Made by a program: the position numbers and the translations under genes. The notes beneath the pieces are model-generated. The model was not told the DNA's origin, made no database searches, and was given only the letters and a program-made list of their open reading frames with translations. A DNA stretch of 9,546 bases from Pseudomonadota bacterium (GTDB lineage Bacteria > Pseudomonadota > Alphaproteobacteria > UBA8366 > GCA-2717185), in NCBI GenBank assembly GCA_027619655.1, contig JAQCHR010000101.1, positions 1 through 9,546 on the forward strand, in the 5' to 3' direction. Of the stretch, positions 1 through 6,008 are shown one piece after another; position 1 is the first letter of the stretch, and the number at the start of each line of letters is the position of its first letter.

Positions 1-693
1 CGCCGAGCCGGTCTTCAGCAGGTTGACGATTTCGGCGCCGCCGTCGCGGGTGCGCTGGATGATTTCATTGATCTTCTTGGTCGTCGACCAGCCCATCTTG
101 ATCAGATCGGGAACCGGGATGCCGGCGACCGTGGAATACCGCACCAGCGGCACCATCGTGTCACCATGTCCGCCCAGCACGAAGGCGGTGACATCTTCCA
201 CCGACACGCCGAATTCCTCAGCGAGGAAGTACCGGAACCGCGCGCTGTCCAGGACGCCGGCCATGCCGACAACCTTGTTGTGCGGCAGGCCGCAGGCGTC
301 GCGCAGGACCTGAACCATGACGTCAAGCGGGTTCGTGATGCAGATAACGAAAGCCTTCGGGCAGTTCTTCTTGATACCCGCGCCGACTGCTTTCATGACA
401 TTGGTATTGATACCGATCAGATCGTCACGGCTCATGCCCGGCTTGCGGGGAACACCCGCGGTCACGATGACCACATCCGCGCCGCGCAGGGCGGTGTAGC
501 TGTTCGCGCCGGTTACCTTCGCGTCATAACCTTCGACAGGCGATCCTTCGACAAGGTCGAGCGCCTTGCCCTGCGGGACACCGTCAACGATGTCGAACAG
601 GACGATATCGCCCAGTTCCTTCAACCCGGCAAGCAGTGCCAGCGTGCCGCCGATATTGCCCGCGCCAATCAGTGCAATCTTATTCCGTGCCAT
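1..693 (-). CDS. mdh: Malate dehydrogenase, LDH-like family (3' part beyond the left edge)
   Basis: Catalyses the NAD-dependent interconversion of malate and oxaloacetate in the TCA cycle, in the cytoplasm. The window holds the first 231 residues; family members are about 320, so roughly the last 90 are missing. Seen in the translation: the nucleotide-binding glycine motif GAGNIGG (10-16), the NAD-ribose aspartate D34, the mobile active-site loop GVPRKPGMSRDDL (80-92) with substrate arginines R83 and R89, ITNPLD (119-124) with R152 downstream, the catalytic aspartate D149 in LDSARFR, and the catalytic histidine H176 in GGHGD. The arginine at 83, rather than the glutamine of lactate dehydrogenases, supports malate as substrate. 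The ATG is set by AGGGAG six bases upstream (700-705). In many alphaproteobacteria mdh is followed by sucCD; that region lies outside the window. Confidence 0.97.
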   Translation of the reverse strand, partial: MARNKIALIGAGNIGGTLALLAGLKELGDIVLFDIVDGVPQGKALDLVEGSPVEGYDAKVTGANSYTALRGADVVIVTAGVPRKPGMSRDDLIGINTNVMKAVGAGIKKNCPKAFVICITNPLDVMVQVLRDACGLPHNKVVGMAGVLDSARFRYFLAEEFGVSVEDVTAFVLGGHGDTMVPLVRYSTVAGIPVPDLIKMGWSTTKKINEIIQRTRDGGAEIVNLLKTGSA

Positions 694-699
694 GAGAAT

Positions 700-705
700 C
701 TCCCT
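700..705 (-). promoter_or_regulatory. Ribosome binding site of mdh
   Basis: AGGGAG on the minus strand, six bases before the ATG at 693. It fixes the start of malate dehydrogenase directly before the nucleotide-binding strand, as expected for the family. Confidence 0.75.
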
Positions 706-851
706 AATCTGAAACGGTACGACAGCAAGGCGACGAATGTTCTTCTACCCAGCATCCATTCTTACGGTCGCGTGATATTTCCATTTGTGTGGTACGACGG
801 TTCGGTTCGATAAGCAAGGACAGCCGCCACTTTCGATGGTTTAAAGCTGAT

Positions 852-864
852 ATTTGTCGCAAAT
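852..864. repeat. Short inverted repeat upstream of mdh
   Basis: ATTTG and CAAAT arms surround a three-base centre (TCG), in the AT-rich part of the mdh leader. The arms are only five bases, so this may be a protein-binding site or chance; there is no T tract that would make it a terminator. Confidence 0.35.
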
Positions 865-890
865 TTATACGACAGAATTCTTAACAACCC

Positions 891-1370
891 TTATCGAAGC
901 CAAATGTTTTTTTCCAGCGTCGCCGACGGTGCGCCGATTTTAGCCCGCCACTGCAGCATCAGCTCCAGAAGCTGCCGCGGCCGGTAGCCATATGTCTGTG
1001 TCAATTTCACGCGCCGCATATCACCGCCGGTCAGATCATAAAACTCGACGCTGGGACCAAGGATGCCCCGGCGGAGCACGATATCGGTGATATTGGCCCA
1101 TTTATAGGGCTTGGCGCTGAACATCTCGACAATGGTGAAACCGTCCTTGTCCAGGGTCAGCGAAAAGCTGCCGCGGAGCAGATGGCCGGCATAATAGATT
1201 GACGAGGCGGTAAGAAAGCCGCCCGCAATCCAGGCATATTCAACGCCATCCAGCCAGACCTTGAACAGGAAGACCGAACAGACAATGCTGGCGACGGACA
1301 TCGCGATGCAATGGAGTTTCGACGGATACAGCGTCAGGGAATCGCCGTCGCCTGATGCACCCTCACGCAT
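891..1370 (-). CDS. Small membrane protein with PH-like cytoplasmic domain, function unknown
   Basis: A 159-residue protein I cannot assign to a pathway. Two hydrophobic helices are visible at about 18-40 and 44-66, joined by a very short turn. After them comes a soluble part of about 90 residues, rich in beta-strand patterns (LTLDKDGFTI at 71-80, YKWANITDI at 89-97, VEFYDL at 108-113), that ends in an amphipathic helix near 130-145. Two N-terminal helices followed by a small beta barrel is the layout of STM3941/bacterial-PH type membrane proteins; this match is by appearance only. The ATG at 1370 overlaps the zapE stop by 8 bases (ATGCGTGA) and has GGTGG about five bases upstream, which suggests translational coupling to zapE. 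A GTG at 1379 would add three residues and is the alternative start. It lies directly upstream of mdh, but 197 bp separate them. Confidence 0.8.
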   Translation of the reverse strand: MREGASGDGDSLTLYPSKLHCIAMSVASIVCSVFLFKVWLDGVEYAWIAGGFLTASSIYYAGHLLRGSFSLTLDKDGFTIVEMFSAKPYKWANITDIVLRRGILGPSVEFYDLTGGDMRRVKLTQTYGYRPRQLLELMLQWRAKIGAPSATLEKNIWLR

Positions 1371-2304
1371 CCTTGCCACCGATATGCCGCAGGTTCAGGT
1401 ATTCAGGCGATTGCATTTCCATCAGCCGGCTGACCGCGCGTTCGAATTCAAAGGCGTGGCGCCCTTCGGTATACAGCTGGTGCGGCGGCGTTTCCGCCGC
1501 CATCACCAGGTTGACCTTGTGTTCGTATAATTCGTCAATCAGCAGCATCAGGCGTTTGGCCTCGTTCCGGCGCGCTTCGTCCAGCTTTGGAACGCCGTCC
1601 AGTATGATCGTGTGGTACCGCTCCGCGACGGCAATATAGTCCCCGGCCCCCAGGGCCTTTTCGCACAGCTCGGGAAAGGTAAACCAGGCGACCCCTCGGC
1701 AGGCCCGGGAAACATTCAGCACCCGGCCCTTGACCTCTATCACATCCGGTTCGCTGACCGCGCCTTCCGTCAGTTCGGCAAAGTCCGTTTCCAGCGCCGC
1801 TGTCGTTTCCGGGCCGAGCGGCGAGATATAGACATCCATCGACATCAGCCGTTCATGCCGGTAATCGGTCGGCGAATCGAGGTGGAGGACATCCAGCTTC
1901 TGCTTGATCAGCGTGATAAACGGTAAAAACAGTTCGCGGTTCAGCCCGTCCTTGTACAGGACGTCGGGCGCGAAGTTGGAGGTCGCGACGACGACCACGC
2001 CGCGCGTGAAAAGCGCTTCGAACAGCCTGCCCAGAATCATCGCGTCGGCGATATCGACGACGTGGAACTCATCGAAACAGAGCAGCCAGGCGTCCTTCGC
2101 CAGCTTGTCGGCAATCGATACGATCGGGTCGTCATCGCGGCGGTTTTTTTCCAGCTTGCGCCAGCGGTGCAGTTCTTCCTGCACCTCGATCATGAACTCG
2201 TGAAAATGCACCCGCCGCTTGTGCTCGACCAAAGCCTTGTCGAAAAACAGGTCCATCAGCATCGACTTGCCGCGCCCCACGCCGCCATAGACGTAGAGAC
2301 CCAT
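1363..2304 (-). CDS. zapE: Cell division protein ZapE / AFG1-like ATPase, ATPase core reading frame
   Basis: This is the 313-residue open part of the zapE locus, with nearly the whole P-loop ATPase. ZapE is a cytoplasmic ATPase that associates with the FtsZ ring and destabilises FtsZ polymers; mitochondrial AFG1/LACE1 are relatives. Visible motifs are Walker A GGVGRGKS (7-14), the family block VHFHEFM (32-38), Walker B LLCFDEF (74-80), the sensor strand VVVVATSN (103-110) and the block LYKDGLNRELFLPFI (116-130). The ATG at 2304 has no ribosome site and would drop about 60 conserved N-terminal residues, so it is not a credible natural start. If the frameshift is real, this fragment would be poorly made; if it is an error, the gene starts at 2491. 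It probably shares a transcript with the SAF-domain oxidoreductase 89 bp upstream, as no terminator is seen between them. Confidence 0.85.
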   Translation of the reverse strand: MGLYVYGGVGRGKSMLMDLFFDKALVEHKRRVHFHEFMIEVQEELHRWRKLEKNRRDDDPIVSIADKLAKDAWLLCFDEFHVVDIADAMILGRLFEALFTRGVVVVATSNFAPDVLYKDGLNRELFLPFITLIKQKLDVLHLDSPTDYRHERLMSMDVYISPLGPETTAALETDFAELTEGAVSEPDVIEVKGRVLNVSRACRGVAWFTFPELCEKALGAGDYIAVAERYHTIILDGVPKLDEARRNEAKRLMLLIDELYEHKVNLVMAAETPPHQLYTEGRHAFEFERAVSRLMEMQSPEYLNLRHIGGKDA

Positions 2305-2491
2305 CGGCGGCCATGCGCCGCGCCAGGCCGAGACGCGCCTTCCAGCCCTTCAACCCGGACGCGGGTTCATAACCCTTCAATCCGTTATGCAGGCTCTGGA
2401 ATTTCTCGACGGCCAGTTCCTGCATGGTATCGGATTTCAAGGCGCCATCGCGGCGCAATTCGCGGTATGCGAACAGGGGCCCATCCGGCAC
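1363..2491 (-). pseudogene. zapE: zapE locus with an apparent one-base frameshift (full extent)
   Basis: The complete gene appears to run from a GTG at 2491 with an excellent AAGGAGG six bases upstream. The first frame gives the typical ZapE N-terminal region (GPLFAYRELRRDG at residues 4-16, QSLHNGLKGY at 32-41, GWKARLG at 49-55). After residue 59 this frame loses all resemblance to the family, while the frame shifted by one base continues with GLYVYGGVGRGKS (Walker A). The switch falls in the GC-rich stretch at about 2302-2340. The locus is 1129 bases, one more than a multiple of three. Removing one base gives 375 residues, the usual ZapE length. So one extra base explains everything. Whether this is a true mutation or a sequencing/assembly error cannot be told from the sequence. 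No slippery heptamer that would suggest programmed frameshifting was recognised. Confidence 0.8.
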
Positions 2492-2497
2492 TAGGAA

Positions 2498-2504
2498 CCT
2501 CCTT
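2498..2504 (-). promoter_or_regulatory. Strong ribosome binding site of zapE
   Basis: AAGGAGG on the minus strand with a six-base spacer to the GTG at 2491. This is the main reason to place the true zapE start at 2491 rather than at the internal ATG 2304, and it shows that the N-terminal segment is meant to be translated. Confidence 0.8.
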
Positions 2505-2580
2505 CAACAACGGAAAACGTGGCGGCTAAGACTATCGTGGCAACCCTGTAGCAGTTCTTGACGGCGACTTCCACTTGCGG

Positions 2581-3930
2581 CTAGAACGAAGCGGTATTGC
2601 GGCGGTTCCGCCTTTCCATTTCACGGCGAAAGGAAACCGTTGGATCGTTTTCGTCATAGGCCACGTCCTGCCAGCAGACCGCCTGTCCCTGCGCGATGGA
2701 TTTTTTCAATTTGACGCCATGCGCCAGCCCGATCGGCAGCGCGCCCCGCGCCAGCGAATCCTCGGCCTGCATCAGTTTGCCCCAGACCGTGAAACCGCCT
2801 TCACCGTCCAGCATTTCGCCGGCCCGCAGGTCCCGCTTCGCGGTCGCCACCGCATCGCCGCGCCAGGCCCGGGCAACACCGGTCGGCTCGCCGCGCAGCG
2901 CCGCGCTGGCGACGGAAATGCCCAGCTCAAGGCCGATCAGGTGATAGGGCTTGAACATCGTGCTGTATCGTCCGGTGCTGTCGGTCTGCAATCCGTATTC
3001 GGAAAAGCAGCGTTCCACATAGTCGCTGGGCGCCTCGAAGGTGACGTAGACGCCCCAGCGCAGGTCGCCGACGACGGGACGTCCGTCGCGCTCCTCGCTG
3101 GAGATGACCTCAACCATGCCCTTGCCGTCCAGTTGCCCGCCATCGGCGCGCGGCCGCAGGATATGCGGCAGGTCCTGCACGCCGCAGGGCGGGAAGGATA
3201 GCCCGTCGCGCGGCGGCGTCAGCCCGGTCGCATTCGCAACGGCAGCCATTTCAATGCCGGATTTCGTGCCGTCGAGGAAGGAATTGAACATTTGCGGGTT
3301 CATGCCGCCCGCCGCCGCCTGTTCCGCCGTCAGCCCGTAATAATCCCATACGGTGTCCGGCGTGGAGCTGTGAAACGACGGCAGGTATTTCGTGCCCTTG
3401 CCCGCGCAGGTCACTTCGAAGCCGCAGGCGCGCGCCCAGTCGACCAACTCGCAAATCAGCGCCGGCTGGTCGCCATAGGCCATCGTGTAGACAATCCCGG
3501 CGGATTTTGCGCGTTCGGCCAGCAACGGTCCGGCCAGCACATCCGCCTCGACATTGACCATCACGATATGGGTGCCGTGTTCGCAGGCCAGCAGGGCATG
3601 GCGGATACCGGCCGCGGGGTGGCCGGTCGAATCGATGACCACATCGGCTTCGCGGATCAATGCCTCGGCATCGTCCGTAATGTACGTAGACGCATTGCGC
3701 CGCGCCTCGTCATAAGACGCCGCACCGTATTGTTCCAAAGGCCAGCCGGTATTCGCCAGCGCCGCGCGCGCCCGGTCGGGCGATAGGTCGGCGATACCCA
3801 GGATATGAATTCCCGGCGTCCGTCGCGCCTGCGACAGGTACATCGATCCGAACTTCCCGGCGCCGATCAGGCCGACGCGAACCGGGTTGGCATCGGCCTC
3901 CCGGCCCAGGAGCATGGCATGCAGATTCAC
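2581..3930 (-). CDS. NAD(P)-binding oxidoreductase with C-terminal SAF domain (COG4091, homoserine dehydrogenase-like)
   Basis: A 449-residue protein. The N-terminal Rossmann domain begins at about 17 with VRVGLIGAGKFGS, its glycine motif at 23-29; the second strand ends in D48, and DVVIDSTGHP (96-105) follows as in the homoserine dehydrogenase/Gfo-Idh type fold. The middle part has the blocks AYGDQPALICELVDWA (151-166) and GKGTKYLP (177-184), which I associate with COG4091. From about 355 to 425 a SAF-like domain is seen (AVATAKRDLRAGEMLDG, then KLKKSIAQGQAV). The family is often called predicted homoserine dehydrogenase, but the substrate is not known and biosynthetic homoserine dehydrogenase is unlikely. 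The GTG start is set by GGAGG six bases upstream (3937-3941). It is divergent from a MarR-type gene, its most likely local regulator, and is followed by zapE after 89 bp. Confidence 0.85.
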   Translation of the reverse strand: MNLHAMLLGREADANPVRVGLIGAGKFGSMYLSQARRTPGIHILGIADLSPDRARAALANTGWPLEQYGAASYDEARRNASTYITDDAEALIREADVVIDSTGHPAAGIRHALLACEHGTHIVMVNVEADVLAGPLLAERAKSAGIVYTMAYGDQPALICELVDWARACGFEVTCAGKGTKYLPSFHSSTPDTVWDYYGLTAEQAAAGGMNPQMFNSFLDGTKSGIEMAAVANATGLTPPRDGLSFPPCGVQDLPHILRPRADGGQLDGKGMVEVISSEERDGRPVVGDLRWGVYVTFEAPSDYVERCFSEYGLQTDSTGRYSTMFKPYHLIGLELGISVASAALRGEPTGVARAWRGDAVATAKRDLRAGEMLDGEGGFTVWGKLMQAEDSLARGALPIGLAHGVKLKKSIAQGQAVCWQDVAYDENDPTVSFRREMERRNRRNTASF

Positions 3931-3936
3931 GGATTT

Positions 3937-3941
3937 CCTCC
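3937..3941 (-). promoter_or_regulatory. Ribosome binding site of the SAF-domain oxidoreductase gene
   Basis: GGAGG on the minus strand, six bases before the GTG at 3930. It supports this GTG over the internal ATG five codons later, which would have no comparable site. Confidence 0.7.
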
Positions 3942-4008
3942 AACGACGTCCCGACGGAAAGTGCGACGGAACCTCCCAAATTAGGGCCTCCGTGGCAAGG
4001 GCCGCCTT

Positions 4009-4019
4009 ATGGTAACCAT
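4009..4019. repeat. Palindrome ATGGT-A-ACCAT, possible MarR-type operator
   Basis: Perfect five-base arms around a single central base; allowing one mismatch the symmetry extends two more bases on each side. It sits between the two divergent genes and next to the weak rightward promoter candidate. MarR-family proteins commonly autoregulate through palindromes in such regions, so this is the best local operator candidate, but binding is inference. Confidence 0.35.
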
Positions 4020-4051
4020 TAGTTGTTCCGGTTTGCAGCGAATGCTAGTTT

Positions 4052-4070
4052 CAGTTCGAATGCGAAGCTG
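4052..4070. repeat. Imperfect inverted repeat before the MarR-type gene
   Basis: CAGTTCG and CGAAGCTG pair around AATG with one bulged base. It lies 20 bases before the GTG start, in the expected 5' untranslated part. It could be a second operator half-site pair or a small RNA hairpin; no function can be shown. Confidence 0.25.
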
Positions 4071-4089
4071 ACATCGGATTTTTCCTGCC

Positions 4090-4428
4090 GTGGAACAACT
4101 GTCTTCGACCGAAGTTTTGAACCTGTGGCGCGGCGCGCTGGTGGAAAGCGTACGACGCGACGCGCCGGACCTCACGGCGCGGCAACTGGCCCTGCTGCTG
4201 ACCGTTTACCTGACGCCGGCGCCGCATACGGTGCGCGGCCTCGCCGAAACGCTGAATGTGTCCAAGCCGGCCGTGACCCGCGCGCTGGACAAGCTGGGGA
4301 CACTGGAAATGATCCGCCGCAAAAGGGACGAGGACGACCATCGCTCCATTCTTGTCCAGCGCACGGTCAAGGGATCTGTCTACCTGTCGGAATTCAGCGA
4401 CCTGATCCGGGACGCCCTGCCGGACTAA
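4090..4428 (+). CDS. MarR-type winged helix-turn-helix regulator
   Basis: A 112-residue DNA-binding protein, shorter than the usual 140-150 of MarR proteins. Visible parts are a leading helix region (1-22), the helix pair around TARQLALLLTVYL (29-41), the helix-turn-helix TVRGLAETLNVSKPAVTRAL (47-66), and the wing at about 74-90 with DDHRS (82-86), the D-x-R arrangement typical of MarR wings. A final helix covers about 94-110. The C-terminal dimerisation helices are reduced, so dimer contacts may differ from classical MarR. The GTG start is forced by a stop at 4069-4071 in the same frame and lacks a clear ribosome site, so the start is less certain than the product. It is transcribed away from the SAF-domain oxidoreductase and its stop overlaps the sulfotransferase stop. 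Ligand and targets are unknown. Confidence 0.82.
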   Translation: MEQLSSTEVLNLWRGALVESVRRDAPDLTARQLALLLTVYLTPAPHTVRGLAETLNVSKPAVTRALDKLGTLEMIRRKRDEDDHRSILVQRTVKGSVYLSEFSDLIRDALPD

Positions 4429-5060
4429 CCGCGTTTCCGTTCCGCCGCCCGCTGCTGGAATTCCTGCGTCGTATTGGTCAGCGGGAAGGGTTCATCCGGC
4501 ACCGGCACCTTAAGGAACCGGCAGAGCGGCCCCCAGCCTTCCGCCACGTCATAGGTCAGCAGCCGTTCCGGCGGGATCACCCGTTGCACCTCGGCGATAT
4601 GAGCCCGGTACAATCCAATCGCATGATCATGATCGCCCAGCCGGCCCCCGAAAAGCTGCCGGTAGATCAGGTCGATCACCATCTGCTTGCGGACGCGCTC
4701 GAAACCGGCCGGCGGCAGAACCGGATCCGACAGGCTCTGATAGATCGTCGCGTGGATGCTGCGGTACCAGTCCTCTTCCGGCCGCACGGTCAGCAGTACC
4801 TTTGCATCGGCGAAATGCGCGGCAATCTCTCGCCAGAAAAATGCTGACGGCCAGTCAACGCAGGAACCGTATTGCGCAAAGACATCATCCCAGTCCGGCG
4901 CCTCGCCGCGCGCCGCCGCCTGCCAGAAATGCAGTTCCTCGGGATGCTTGCGCACTTCGAACATGTGGTGGCAGGGCCCGAAGCCCAGCATTTCCAGCGC
5001 CGTTTTCGTTGAATTCGTTCCGGTCCGGCCGAAGCCCGCCCCGACAACCCGCAATGGCAT
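4425..5060 (-). CDS. Sulfotransferase family protein
   Basis: A 211-residue protein of the small PAPS-dependent sulfotransferase-like group (Sulfotransfer_4 type, by appearance). The 5'-phosphosulfate loop is clear near the N terminus: VVGAGFGRTGTNSTKTAL (5-22). It is followed by LGFGPCHHMFEV (25-36), DWPSAFFW (69-76), and the 3'-phosphate-binding strand and helix KVLLTVRPEEDWYRS (87-101), with R93 and S101. The C-terminal part LLTYDVAEGWGPLCRFL (167-183) and PFPLTNT (191-197) is also typical. Members are predicted to move sulfate from PAPS to a small acceptor, which is unknown here. The ATG at 5060 has AGGGGG six bases upstream (5067-5072). The same frame stays open to 5639, but that extension only shadows the dehydrogenase gene. 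It is the last gene of the yejBEF-ghrA run, 14 bp after ghrA. Confidence 0.88.
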   Translation of the reverse strand: MPLRVVGAGFGRTGTNSTKTALEMLGFGPCHHMFEVRKHPEELHFWQAAARGEAPDWDDVFAQYGSCVDWPSAFFWREIAAHFADAKVLLTVRPEEDWYRSIHATIYQSLSDPVLPPAGFERVRKQMVIDLIYRQLFGGRLGDHDHAIGLYRAHIAEVQRVIPPERLLTYDVAEGWGPLCRFLKVPVPDEPFPLTNTTQEFQQRAAERKRG

Positions 5061-5066
5061 GCCTTG

Positions 5067-5072
5067 CCCCCT
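5067..5072 (-). promoter_or_regulatory. Ribosome binding site of the sulfotransferase gene
   Basis: AGGGGG on the minus strand, six bases before the ATG at 5060 and immediately after the stop of the upstream dehydrogenase gene. It decides the start against the much longer open frame. Confidence 0.65.
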
Positions 5073-5074
5073 GT

Positions 5075-6004
5075 TCAGTACCCGGCCTTGATGTTCACTG
5101 TATGAAGCGGCGCGGCGCCCTGTTCGATCCGGCGGATATTGGCGACGACTTCCGCCGCCGCCGAACGCGGCTGGGTGACGCTGGCGATATGCGCGGTGAC
5201 CGTCACCCGGGGATGCGACCAGAAGGGGTGATCCGCCGGCAGGGGCTCCTTGCGGAAAACGTCCAGCGTCGCCCCCACGAGCTGTCCCGATTCCAGCGCT
5301 TCCAGGATATCGTCCTCGTTCTGGTGGCCGCCGCGCGCCGCATTGATCAGCCAGGCCCCGCGCGGCAGCGCCGCAAACAGGTCGCGGTTCAGGATGCCTT
5401 CGGTTTCCGGCGTCAGCGGCAGCAGGCAGACGAGGATTTCCGTTCGCCCCAGAAAAGGCTTCAGTCCCTCGGCCCCGTGAAAGGACTGCCCGCCGGGGAA
5501 CGCCTTTTCCGTGCGCGACCAGCAGGCCAGGTCGAATCCGAAGGCGGACAGTGCCTGCGCCGAGGCCTGCCCCAGCACGCCAAAGCCCATGATGCCGACC
5601 CGGCGGTCCGGCGCGGTCGGGACGATCAGCTCGTTCCACACACGGTCGCGCTGCGCCTGTTCCAGGGTCGGGACCTCGCGATGACAGCGCAGCACATGCA
5701 GCGCGACGTATTCCGCCATGCCGCGGGTCAGTTCCGGTTCGACCATGCGCACCACCGGCACCCCTTCGGGCAGCCCCTCATCGCCGAGCAGGTGATCGAC
5801 CCCCGCCCCGATGGAGAAGATGCATTTCAGGTTCGGAAAGCGGCGCAGGCCGCCTTTTTCCGGTTTCCAGACGAAGGCGTATTCGATATCCGCCAGGTCG
5901 CCCGGCGACTGCCAGCTGCGGCAATCAAGGTCCGGCGCCACCGCGTTAAAGGCATCGCGCCAGATATCGTCGCGGGCGAAATCGGATTTGATGATCAGGG
6001 CCAT
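5075..6004 (-). CDS. ghrA: D-2-hydroxyacid dehydrogenase, glyoxylate/hydroxypyruvate reductase A type
   Basis: A complete 309-residue cytoplasmic enzyme of the D-isomer-specific 2-hydroxyacid dehydrogenase family, matching the length of GhrA. Such enzymes reduce glyoxylate, hydroxypyruvate or related 2-keto acids with NAD(P)H. Seen: the substrate-loop region FSIGAGVDHLL (63-73), the Rossmann motif VGIMGFGVLG (136-145) with SRTEK after the second strand (163-167), where an arginine rather than an acidic residue would fit NADPH use, and the catalytic triad R224 (NAARGG), E253 (RKEPLP) and H272 (TAHIAS). The exact substrate is not fixed by the sequence. The ATG at 6004 lies 4 bases after the yejF stop with only a weak ribosome site, which suggests translational coupling to yejF. 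Confidence 0.9.
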   Translation of the reverse strand: MALIIKSDFARDDIWRDAFNAVAPDLDCRSWQSPGDLADIEYAFVWKPEKGGLRRFPNLKCIFSIGAGVDHLLGDEGLPEGVPVVRMVEPELTRGMAEYVALHVLRCHREVPTLEQAQRDRVWNELIVPTAPDRRVGIMGFGVLGQASAQALSAFGFDLACWSRTEKAFPGGQSFHGAEGLKPFLGRTEILVCLLPLTPETEGILNRDLFAALPRGAWLINAARGGHQNEDDILEALESGQLVGATLDVFRKEPLPADHPFWSHPRVTVTAHIASVTQPRSAAAEVVANIRRIEQGAAPLHTVNIKAGY

Positions 6005-6008
6005 GGGT

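Larger units (their letters stand above)
694..890 (-). promoter_or_regulatory. Leader/promoter region of mdh
   Basis: This 197-bp gap separates the stop of the small membrane protein gene from the mdh start, in the direction of transcription. It is AT-richer than its surroundings around 840-885, so it is the natural place for an mdh promoter. I could not pick a convincing -35/-10 pair; a weak candidate on the minus strand is TTGCTT, 17 bases, TACCAC (about 794-822). No hairpin followed by a T run, which would mark a terminator of the upstream genes, was recognised. Contents worth noting are the word TACGAC at 718, 793 and 868 and the inverted repeat at 852-864. Confidence 0.4.
3931..4089. promoter_or_regulatory. 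Divergent intergenic control region
   Basis: These 159 bp separate the oxidoreductase (leftward) from the MarR-type gene (rightward) and should hold both promoters. A weak plus-strand candidate is TTGTTC (4023-4028), 17 bases, TAGTTT (4046-4051). The palindrome at 4009-4019 lies just upstream of it, and CGAATGC occurs twice at 4039 and 4057. No clear leftward promoter was found. All promoter statements here are inference from weak matches. Confidence 0.4.

Noticed and set aside
166..813. A plus-strand open frame of 215 codons opposite mdh
   Set aside because: It is antisense to a malate dehydrogenase with all catalytic residues and shows no recognisable domain.
2302..2340. Programmed ribosomal frameshift as the explanation of the zapE split
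   Set aside because: No slippery heptamer or downstream hairpin was recognised, and ZapE is not known to use frameshifting; an insertion or sequence error is simpler.
2492..2580. Possible terminator or promoter between the SAF oxidoreductase and zapE
   Set aside because: No hairpin with a T run and no acceptable -35/-10 pair was found, so the genes are treated as likely co-transcribed.
2575..3786. Plus-strand open frames of 208 and 164 codons opposite the SAF oxidoreductase
   Set aside because: No motif or good ribosome site is seen, and the minus strand encodes a full-length recognisable protein.
5061..5639. A 193-residue N-terminal extension of the sulfotransferase frame
   Set aside because: The extension is a Gly/Arg/Pro-rich shadow of the ghrA gene. 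The phosphosulfate loop starts right after the ATG at 5060, which has a ribosome site at the proper distance.
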